Shown here piece after piece: positions 56,761 to 64,000 of a stretch of DNA of 64,000 bases. The DNA lies in NCBI GenBank assembly GCA_033297205.1, contig MU859238.1, positions 1 to 64,000 on the forward strand, read 5' to 3'. Below the pieces are notes generated by a model. It made no database searches and was not told where the DNA came from. It was given only the letters and a program-made list of their open reading frames with translations. Source of the stretch: Pseudoneurospora amorphoporcata. Taxonomy: Eukaryota; Ascomycota; Sordariomycetes; Sordariales; Sordariaceae. Both the position numbers and the translations under genes were made by a program. How positions within the stretch are numbered: the stretch's first letter is position 1; the number at the start of each line of letters is the position of its first letter.

Positions 56761-56919
56761 TCGCTTCTCCTGTTTTTCTTTCCCTTTCTTTTTTCAAGTT
56801 GTCGTTCCGAGTTACATTTCCTGGATTTTTTTCCCTTTTTTCCCCATGTCTCTCTCGTTCCTCTCTCTATATATGCATATCTCCTTCCTTCCCTTCGTCT
56901 ACCTAATTTCTCTTCCTGT

Positions 56920-57450
56920 TAATATACGCCTTACGCTACTTTGGCTCTCATCATTTTCTGGGGAACCTCTCTGTTTGTCATTCGGCGTATTCGGCTAAGT
57001 TTTGTCAGCAAGAAGACCGACATGGAGATTACAAAGGAGAGCCGTGGTGCTTTGTCACTGTATTTGGCTGTTACAGGGGCCCTGGGTGGCTTCCTGGTTC
57101 TCTCTCGTCTCTCCATCGTCTAGGTCTTCCTCGTGTTTTTCATGTACCTTCACAACAAGGTCAAGAAGCTTTCTGGACCCTCGTATGCTGAGCACGAGTG
57201 GGGGTTTGGTCAGGTCATTGCTGTGGTTACTTGGATGCCGCTGCTTGGACAATTCACTGCAATCGTCGTTCGTGAGTCGCCCTTCCCTTTTTTCACCTCT
57301 ATCCCAATTAACTGCGTACTCGTACTTCCTGCCGCAGATATCATGCGTTCCTTCGTCCTTAATACTGTGTCTATGACTAACATATGGTGTTACTCACCCC
57401 TCCAGGTCGGCTATTCGCTAATGTATATCTCACAGGTCGTGCCCTGAAAT
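56920..57450 (+). pseudogene. Fragment of a polytopic membrane protein
   Basis: One plus-strand frame encodes SLYLAVTGALGGFLVLSRLSIV, a TAG at 57121-57123, then VFLVFFMYLHNKVKKLSGPSYAEHEWGFGQVIAVVTWMPLLGQ in short order. The hydrophobic segments and the YAEHEWGFGQ stretch resemble the C-terminal end of fungal multi-pass membrane proteins of unknown function. Because the frame is unchanged across TAG, a nonsense substitution is likely. The N-terminal part is not recognisable. Confidence 0.4.
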
Positions 57451-58071
57451 GGTTTATGGTTCGAGCCAGTCCCGGAGCCTCATAGACGGACACTGTGGAT
57501 CATAGCCAATGCCCTGCGGAAGACACATCACCGAACAGAAGAGATCCCTTTATCATCGATGTCGAGTCGTTCTGCGCAGTTACGGCAGCAGTCAGCGAAA
57601 ACTTGGTAGCACCTTCCCTGTTTCACCAGGCAGGGATTCTCTTGCATGAATCACCTGGTCTAAAGGTTGATACAGCGGCGAATACATCAAGATATTGATC
57701 TGTGATTACATCTACAGGTACGGCGGATGACAAGGTGGAAGCAAACACAAGTCAACAATGATAAATCGAGACCGTAGGCCGGCCGATGTGCCACTGAATC
57801 ATCGTTCACATGGTATGGTCGCAATGACAGCGGGTCTTTGACATTCAACTTCATGCAGCTCTTTTCAACCCTTGATCTCTCCCTTCCTCACCTGAAGTCT
57901 TTCTATCCAAACCGCTTTTAGCCAAAAACAGAGAAAAGAAAGCCGAATTTCCAGTCGAAACACTCTCAGTAAAATTTGCCGCATCGCAGAAGAGATTAGA
58001 ACTACCGCTTCTGGCAGACATACCTCTTGGCTGATTTATCGCCGCATCTTTCCTCGCTTTGAACACCGACA
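57451..58071. other. Intergenic
   Basis: About 620 bp upstream of the first TM2-like gene. No gene seen. Confidence 0.4.
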
Positions 58072-58712
58072 ATGGGTGACTCTCCTTCCGTTCCCCAGCA
58101 ACCACAACGTTCAAGCTTCCTCCGCACCCGGTGGTGGGGAGAGTTTGTGTTGCTCTTCTTCATCCTGTACTACACGCTAGCTGCGACCGTCCTCCTGTTC
58201 ATGGTCCATGACCACCCAAAAACGAAGGAATTTTTCAAAGGTAAGACCTGAATGCCACCATTACTACCTCCCATTCGTACAATCGCTAACAGCCAAAAAC
58301 TCTTTCAACCTTGCTAGGCACCTCCATGTCCCCAGCATCCAACACGTCTCCCTCCACTTCCCTCCACACCCGCGACACCGCATGCCTCATGTGCAACGAT
58401 CCGTGCCGCAAGCAGCAGGATATAGCCACCCTCCTCGCCCTCTTCGCAGGTTTCGTCGCCGCCGACCAGTGGTACGCGCATCACTGGATCTTAGCGGTGC
58501 TGAAGAGCCAGGTGATCATCTTCATCGGACTTGTATGCTGGGGGATCTGGCTTCATGGGAAACAGTTCCAAGTGTGGCAGGTCACGCTTCAATCGTGGCT
58601 TATAAGGGGACTGTTTGGGCTGGCGGGGTGGTGGTCGATCGATTTGGCGTTTTGGGTTGTGGGTGTTTATGGGACGCCGGGGTGTCCTGTTGGTAAAAAT
58701 GCGGGTGATTAG
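58072..58712 (+). CDS. TM2-domain-like membrane protein, tandem copy 1
   Basis: Two exons (58072-58240 and 58318-58712) give about 187 residues. An N-terminal helix (FVLLFFILYYTLAATVLLF) is followed by a cysteine-containing loop (CLMCNDPCRKQQD). The TM2-like pair of helices comes next: LLALFAGFVAADQWYAHHW, then a second helix and WWSIDLAFWVVGVYG ending GCPV. TM2 domains have a short turn with a DRF-type motif; here it reads ADQWY. The two downstream genes share the turn and the (V/G)YGxxGC end. Function of the fungal family is unknown. The start was taken at the first ATG in frame. Confidence 0.72.
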
Positions 58713-59201
58713 TTCATGGGTTGGGAGAAAGGGGAAAAAAAAAGGACTTTGTTATGGGAAGGTTGAACTTTGTCCGGAAGGGAGCACGAGGACTGGCCTA
58801 ACTGACCGGGAGTAAGGGGCGCAGGCAGGCCTCTAAATTCGCGATATCCCTTGTGGGTATTCTTAGTTTGTATTGAAGGGAAGGGAGGCATTACCTAAGG
58901 TACGGATGCAAACAATTGTTGGACGGGAAGGACTGGCAACGACTCCCGTCTTGGCACCCGGACCGGTGAATTGACAAAGAGTCAAAGGCACGGGTTGGAA
59001 GCACTGCCCATCGTTGGTCCAAGACGGTGGGCGATTAACCAACAAGATGATCCAACACAAAATCATTCTCTCGGTCGGCCCGAGCAGGAGATGGGTCATG
59101 GGATTTTTGCGCGAGATTCTTAAGGTATTCCATTGTGTAGGTAGGTTATAGGGCGGTACTTCTCCATTCGTCTCCTGCGACGCTACCTTACTACGTTTCT
59201 C
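58713..59201. other. Intergenic spacer between TM2-like copies
   Basis: About 490 bp, near-equal in length to the next spacer. Contains TGTAGGTAGGTTATAG near 59136-59151. No gene. Confidence 0.4.
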
Positions 59202-59912
59202 ATGGCTCAATCCAGCCCTCTCCCTGTCGACATCAAAAAATATCATAACATGGAAAAAGGATCATCGCCTCTCATCACCACCCGTGCACCGTGGCGGCGC
59301 CTTCTCAACTCGGTCCATGTCCCTCGACGGCTGAAGACACTCTGGCCCTTCCTCCTCCTCTTCCACCTCCTCTCCGCCATCTTCATCATCGCCCTCATCG
59401 TGTTCATCCGCAACACCGCTACCGAGCGCTACGGCACCGCCGACGGTGACAACATTGACCTCATCCTGTCTAGCTTCCCTTTCCCGCCCCCAACAACACC
59501 TGCCTACCCCTTCCACCCCGTCGACCTCCATGACCGCGCCTCTAACTTAGCCAAGCGCTGGGGGCACTTCGACCGCCTGCCCACCTCCCCCAAGTGCTAC
59601 AGGCAAGAACGAACTGCCGCTCTGATCTCGCTCTTTGGCGGTGGCATCTTGGGCGCTGACCAGCTATACGCTGGCAACCTACGGATTGGACTGACACGGT
59701 TGCTGCTACACGTTTGGGCTTGGTGTTCGGTGACCGTGGCCGGTTGTGTCTTGAAGGTGCGCGACGACCGGAGCACGGCGGTTCTGGTCATATGTGGGAT
59801 TGTGTGGTTCCTGGGTGGTTTGACGGAGGGGGGAGTGTGGATCTGGGCGGTGGTGGACTTGGTGAGGTGGATCATTGGGGGATATTATGGTACGAAGGGG
59901 TGTCCTGTTTGA
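59202..59912 (+). CDS. TM2-domain-like membrane protein, tandem copy 2
   Basis: Intronless, 236 residues. The N-terminal helix is LWPFLLLFHLLSAIFIIAL; a luminal or cytosolic loop of about 70 residues rich in Pro and Phe follows. The TM2-like module is AALISLFGGGILGADQLYAG, then LLLHVWAWCSVTVAGC, an extra hydrophobic segment and VVDLVRWIIGGYYGTKGCPV at the very C-terminus. The inner methionine at 59250 (MEKGSSPLITT) aligns with METESLITRP of copy 3 and could be the true start. Same strand as, and about 490 bp from, both neighbours. Confidence 0.75.
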   Translation: MAQSSPLPVDIKKYHNMEKGSSPLITTRAPWRRLLNSVHVPRRLKTLWPFLLLFHLLSAIFIIALIVFIRNTATERYGTADGDNIDLILSSFPFPPPTTPAYPFHPVDLHDRASNLAKRWGHFDRLPTSPKCYRQERTAALISLFGGGILGADQLYAGNLRIGLTRLLLHVWAWCSVTVAGCVLKVRDDRSTAVLVICGIVWFLGGLTEGGVWIWAVVDLVRWIIGGYYGTKGCPV

Positions 59913-60391
59913 GACCAGACCTTGAGAGGGGGAAGAGGATAGTGGGAGTTGGGGGTTAAGGAGGAGAACTACCTAGTTGTGGGTGTTCGAGTGGGAAAAT
60001 GGGAGGGAGATTGAAATTGACAGTCAGGGTTTCCGAGCTAGGCGCGCTGGTCTGATAAGATAAGCGAAGCTTGATGCTGCGAGTTTCAGGCATTTTGACG
60101 GTAATGGCGAGGGTGGGTAGAGGTATTCATGGGCGCTGGGTACCTTATTTGATGATGGATCCATTTACCAGTTTCCTGGCACAGCAGGCACCAAGCGAAG
60201 AGCCGACATCAACATCAAGGAATTCCATCCTTCATCCCGCCTGCGATGGAAGCCAGCACGCACCGAGCAAGCCCCCACCAGTGAGCAACAATGTGCGTCC
60301 CAAGATACCTTGAGAAGCAAAGGATGCATCATCGAACACACCTCATGCTACAGCCCCATCTGTGTCTTCACAGGCTACACAGCGACTCACC
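59913..60391. other. Intergenic spacer between TM2-like copies
   Basis: About 480 bp, no gene recognised. Confidence 0.4.
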
Positions 60392-61081
60392 ATGTCCGTA
60401 CAGTCCGTCCATAAAGAGATGTCAACCTCGCTATCTACCAGAAGTCAGCAAGTCCCGCGGCCCGACTACATCAACACCTTCCTTCACAGACACACGGCTT
60501 ACTACCCAAAATCCCATATCAATTTCCAACCCTGGAGATATAACAACATGGAAACCGAATCCCTCATCACCCGTCCGCTTCGCCTTCGTCATCGGATCGA
60601 CCTCCGGCGAGTCTGGGACATAACATACCCCTTCCTCGTAGCCATCTACGTTACCGTCATCGCCGTCCTCTCCATATCTGGCGTTCGTGCTGCTACCAGC
60701 AAAGGTCGTCTTTCCGATCATCCTCCCGCCGGTACGGGAGATGCCATTTCCATCATCCAAGAGGCATACCAAGCCCTGCAATGTCACTCCCAACACCAAA
60801 CAGCCACGCTCCTGTCCTTGAGCCCTGCCGGGCTTCTTGGGGCAGACCAGATCTTCGCCGGAAACATTATGCTCGGCTTGGGCAAGTTGCTGATGGGGAC
60901 CTCGGCCTTGCTCACTTGGGCTGCGTTTTGGACCATCGACAAGGAGAAGTATCCCTTGTGGGCGATGGATCTTTTGAGCTTGACCGGGGCCCTGACGGCG
61001 GTGTGGTTGTCGTGGGGAGGGTTTGATGCGTTGATGTGGCTTGTTGGTGGGGTTTATGGCGTTTTTGGGTGTCAATCTTGA
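60392..61081 (+). CDS. TM2-domain-like membrane protein, tandem copy 3
   Basis: Intronless, 229 residues from the ATG at 60392; the inner ATG at 60548 (METESLITRP) matches copy 2 and would give 177 residues. The N-terminal helix is YPFLVAIYVTVIAVLSI. The TM2-like module is ATLLSLSPAGLLGADQIFAG, LGKLLMGTSALLTWAAF, then a hydrophobic segment and FDALMWLVGGVYGVFGCQS at the C-terminus. The conserved turn GADQ(I/L)(F/Y)AGN is shared with copy 2. It ends the same-strand array of three. No function is assigned. Confidence 0.72.
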   Translation: MSVQSVHKEMSTSLSTRSQQVPRPDYINTFLHRHTAYYPKSHINFQPWRYNNMETESLITRPLRLRHRIDLRRVWDITYPFLVAIYVTVIAVLSISGVRAATSKGRLSDHPPAGTGDAISIIQEAYQALQCHSQHQTATLLSLSPAGLLGADQIFAGNIMLGLGKLLMGTSALLTWAAFWTIDKEKYPLWAMDLLSLTGALTAVWLSWGGFDALMWLVGGVYGVFGCQS

Positions 61082-61564
61082 TGGTTGAAAATCTGCGAGG
61101 TGCACTGCTGGGATGGGTCAGATACCTGTACCGACTCTCGCCAGTTTGGAAGTTTTTCGAGTTGTGCCCCTAATTTGTTTGGTACCTAGAGATAGCAAAG
61201 TAAAAACGGTAAGAGCGTTGTGTTCAAAGAGGCCAGGAAATGCAGGCAGACAGACCTTCGAAGCATGAATCTAGACGAACCAGGGGGGTGAAGCTGAGAA
61301 TACGGTAGTTGATGCAAAAATTACCTAGAGGTAGGTATGTTGAGATTCATGTTCGCGTCCATCCGTACTTCCGCAATACAGTTGATATCCCATCGGTAGC
61401 TTAGTCTAATTATCCCAACCGAAACCTGGCCGGCATCATGATCGGGGGCAATGTAAACAAAGTAAATAAGTCGTCTTGCAACTCGGCTCGGCGCTGATTT
61501 GGGTGTGCTGCATGCGGATTACTTATGTGTATGTCATATACATGTTAGTCAACAATCTTCTAAC
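61082..61564. other. Intergenic
   Basis: About 480 bp between the third TM2-like gene and tRNA-Leu. Contains CCTAGAGGTAGGTATG near 61325-61340. No gene. Confidence 0.4.
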
Positions 61565-61681
61565 GGCTGGATGGCCGAGCGGTCTAAGGCGCTAGACTCA
61601 AGAATCCAAAACTTCTTCTGCACAAATGTGCGGTGCATTCTAGTATCGAAAGATGCGTGGGTTCGAATCCCACTCCAGTCA
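61565..61681 (+). tRNA. tRNA-Leu (CAA) with intron
   Basis: Class II tRNA: acceptor GGCTGGA pairs with TCCAGTC (one G-U), D-arm TGGCCGAGCGGTCTAAGGCG, anticodon CAA at 61599-61601 followed by an intron of roughly 30 nt, long variable arm, T-arm GTGGGTTCGAATCCCAC, discriminator A. A T-run follows at about 61686. Fungal tRNA-Leu(CAA) genes commonly carry an intron here. Confidence 0.93.
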
Positions 61682-62767
61682 CTTATTTTTTTTCAGTCAA
61701 CCTTTCCTTTTTTTTCTTGCCCTTTTTGTTTCGTGTTGTCAGTGATGGGATGCTTCAGCCTTTTCTTTGAAAAAATAAAATAAAAATAGTGTTTGAGCAT
61801 TGACCGACGTTTCAATTGAAAGGAAGACGGGATGTTAGTGCGTAAAAGATGCAATGTCTGTTTGTGCACTACCATAAAACGCAGACATGTAAACTACTGT
61901 GGCAGGTCCTTTGCCGAGCCCAGGACTGGCCTTGGAGTAGCGAGAGCAGAACTCGTTCAGTTTTCACGGTCGCAACTCGCTCGTGTGATAAGGTACTGTT
62001 GGGAAGACAAAAGAGGCTCTGTTTTCACCTAGTCCATTTCATATCAATCTTGAGGTGACTGCGTAACTTCGTGATACTGCCCTGACCTCCGTCGGTGCTC
62101 CTGGTGAGTTGGCGTCAACGTGCTGACCCTCCGCTGTCGGAAGCCCCTGAACCCCTGAGCCACAGGGCAGCTAGCACTAACGAATCTTTTGGGCGTGTTC
62201 CACCAGCCGCCCAGCTCCACAGAACATTCTCGTTCGTGTCGATGGAAATGCCCTCTCGGTTCGCTTCCCACCAGATCTGTTTGCGTATAAAATCCCCATG
62301 TCGCAGAGAACAGCGAGAACAAAGGCTTCCACTTTCTTCAATTCTTCAAACGCAGTGTGGCCCAGAGGCCATGTCGTGGACTACGTCGAGGCACAAAAAG
62401 CCGCTTGCCCTTGTCCTACAGCTTGGCCTTCCACATGGCCCTGTATGCGTTCCTTTGCCTCCGGACAAAGCACGGCATCTTAAAACACGCTTTTATAGCT
62501 TATGCTATCAGACCGTAGGTATATCTCCATTTGCATCTATTCGACCGGATTTGTTTGGGCCTTTCCACGCTTTTATCCCATGCGGTCTGGCTTTCATTCC
62601 ATCCGAAGAGTAATCCAAGCCCCGATGATTCTCTGGATCAACCTCGGCGAGCAGTGTCCGTCCGTCATTGCCCAGCATCCAAGAGGACTGATCTATATTA
62701 ACAAGGTGGCGGAAATGCATGTATCTACATGATACTACAGTAGCCTGACCAAGCGGTCGCACACTAA
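61682..62767. other. Intergenic
   Basis: About 1.1 kb after tRNA-Leu, on the 3' side of the J-protein gene. The longest open frame (172 codons, plus strand) lacks any recognisable motif and is not supported. Confidence 0.4.
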
Positions 62768-63754
62768 TTAATGGCCGTCGTATTTAGGCGCCGGTGGTGG
62801 TAGCTGACGCCGAGGTTCCTGTGACGGCAAATTGCGATAGTAGGCGGATATGTGGTGTGGGTGAGTGGGATAATTGTCCCAGGCGTTGCGCTGCTTCAAA
62901 AAGTTGTCCACTCTTGCCTCTCTGCCCATGCCGGCCTGTTCACCGTACCGTTGTCGCAGTTCCTTGTCGATGGCGGCGTGCTTCTGGTCGTGCTCGTCCA
63001 CGAGAGCGATGCCGCTCTGTACACCATGTGTAGCATGCTGCCAGCTGCCGATAATGACAAAGACGGAAACAATGGCGACAAATGCGCCGTTGGATACGAA
63101 GATGGGTTTTTGTTGCCCACCAGTGCCTCCCGACTCCTGCTCCTTACGCCATTGTTCCCAATCCTCCCATGTGGCGTTCATGCTCGCATTACCGGGGCGG
63201 CGGTGCCAGGCGTTGATGTTCGAGCGGATGTCATCGTTGGGCAGATCTGGATGGTTGCTCCAGCCAAGATCGTAAAGATCGTACATGCGGCGCTTTTGCG
63301 GATTGCTCAGAATGTCGTTGGCGGCAACGACGAGGCGATAGCGCTCAAGCTTGGTTGGATGAGGGATGTCGTGAAGGCCCGTGTGGGGGTGTCGGTCCGG
63401 GTGGTAAAGCTTCACCAGCTCAAGGAAGCGCCTCTTGTTATACGGGTCGCCCTTGCCTTGCCCGAATATCTCGTAGGGGGTAGGGTTCTTGGACGCGGGC
63501 CAAAGCGATGCGGGGTGATCTTTCGGCAGCTCAGCGTCTGCCGCTGCGCCGTGATGGACCGAGGCGAAACGGCGGGTTTGGAAAGCTCCCTGGGCACTCG
63601 GAGCAGTCGGACAAAGGCCAAACAAGATTGGATCGGCGGATAGTAGAGTGCTATATAGGCGACTTGATGATGCCCGGACTAGCGTGAGCGGGCTATGGGA
63701 TGTGAGGGCGGTATTGCCGGGGTAGAAGATGGCGGCAGATTTCCAGGAAAACAT
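62768..63754 (-). CDS. Mitochondrial J-domain protein, Jid1-like
   Basis: Intronless, 328 residues. The N-terminus is basic and Ser/Ala-rich with few acidic residues for about 60 residues, as in a mitochondrial presequence. A J domain follows (NPTPYEIFG; LVKLYHPDRHPH with the HPD triad that stimulates Hsp70; LERYRLVVAANDILSNPQKRRMYD). After a linker containing WEDWEQWRKEQ there is one membrane helix (FVAIVSVFVIIGSW) and a charged C-terminal tail. This is the architecture of yeast Jid1, a mitochondrial type III J-protein, so a role with mitochondrial Hsp70 at the inner membrane is inferred. Confidence 0.85.
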   Translation of the reverse strand: MFSWKSAAIFYPGNTALTSHSPLTLVRASSSRLYSTLLSADPILFGLCPTAPSAQGAFQTRRFASVHHGAAADAELPKDHPASLWPASKNPTPYEIFGQGKGDPYNKRRFLELVKLYHPDRHPHTGLHDIPHPTKLERYRLVVAANDILSNPQKRRMYDLYDLGWSNHPDLPNDDIRSNINAWHRRPGNASMNATWEDWEQWRKEQESGGTGGQQKPIFVSNGAFVAIVSVFVIIGSWQHATHGVQSGIALVDEHDQKHAAIDKELRQRYGEQAGMGREARVDNFLKQRNAWDNYPTHPHHISAYYRNLPSQEPRRQLPPPAPKYDGH

Positions 63755-64000
63755 GATGGCGGCTTCAAGTAGTCATGTTGGTGTTCACTGAGGCTGATAG
63801 AGAACCATGGCTCCAGGCGCGACAATTCAGCGTGCCTGAAAGTCGAGTAGGTGGCTCGATGGAGATAATGGCGTACGGTGTTTGATGGAAGGTGGAAATG
63901 GATCATGTCGGTTCATGCTGGGAGCTCAGCCATTGACCTGCCGTCGGGTACCTTTTATGTACCAAGTCGTAGTGTACTGGATTTATCCCCCTGTCGCGAC
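63755..64000. promoter_or_regulatory. Upstream region of the J-protein gene
   Basis: Only about 245 bp remain before the window edge. Presumed promoter and 5'UTR; no specific element identified. Confidence 0.3.

Noticed and set aside
60431..61105. 224-codon minus-strand ORF
   Set aside because: Antisense to the third TM2-like gene, whose tandem relatives support the plus strand.
62852..63643. 263-codon plus-strand ORF
   Set aside because: Antisense to the J-protein, whose HPD motif and membrane helix are clear.
1..64000. CRISPR arrays, operons, Shine-Dalgarno sites
   Set aside because: The DNA is eukaryotic; no such structures were seen or expected.

Overview
The window is nuclear DNA of a filamentous ascomycete (Pezizomycotina, probably a Sordariomycete). 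The evidence is short GT-AG introns of about 50-80 nt with CTAAC-type branch sites, intron-bearing tRNA genes, fungal gene families (NB-ARC and NACHT NLRs, AsaB/GA4-desaturase-like enzymes, GMC long-chain alcohol oxidase, P450s, a yeast Jid1-like J-protein) and CpA-to-TpA nonsense changes of the kind RIP leaves. No prokaryotic features are present. Exon structures were worked out by hand from splice signals, reading phase and protein-family continuity; no alignment or search was run.

Layout. 0-11 kb: on the minus strand, a tandem array of seven small coiled-coil genes or remnants that I do not recognise as a named family. They share a heptad-rich core (ELERTK..LREAEKKI), and several are broken by frameshifts. 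One unrelated plus-strand hypothetical gene (9.1 kb) and an inverted-repeat element (5.8-6.2 kb) sit among them. 12.5-16.5 kb: tRNA-Phe and a seven-exon NLR gene (alpha/beta-hydrolase-like, NB-ARC, TPR). 17.5-27.6 kb: an AsaB-like oxygenase/desaturase, an amidase-signature protein, a CorA-like membrane protein and a nine-exon MFS permease of the allantoate/TNA1 type. 27.6-40.6 kb: gene-poor DNA with a tandem pair of small unknown genes, acidic tyrosine-rich ORFs, a region of degenerate repeats, a tRNA-derived (SINE-like) sequence and a second inverted-repeat element.

40.6-51.8 kb: a group of oxidative genes: a flavin monooxygenase with a BVMO-like fingerprint, an SDR remnant, an HSL-type esterase, a P450 and a GMC long-chain alcohol oxidase. 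Together these are the enzyme types expected for sub-terminal (Baeyer-Villiger) oxidation of an aliphatic or ketone substrate. 51.9-57.5 kb: tRNA-Gly, then a NACHT-type NLR and a membrane-protein fragment, each cut by a TAG codon that looks RIP-derived. 58-61 kb: three tandem same-strand genes for TM2-domain-like membrane proteins. 61.5-64 kb: tRNA-Leu and a mitochondrial J-protein.

The clearest candidates for something undescribed are the coiled-coil gene array, the Baeyer-Villiger-type gene group and the TM2-like triplet. Because the long multi-exon genes (NLR, MFS, CorA-like, P450, GMC) read cleanly, the breaks elsewhere are more likely real decay than general sequencing error.
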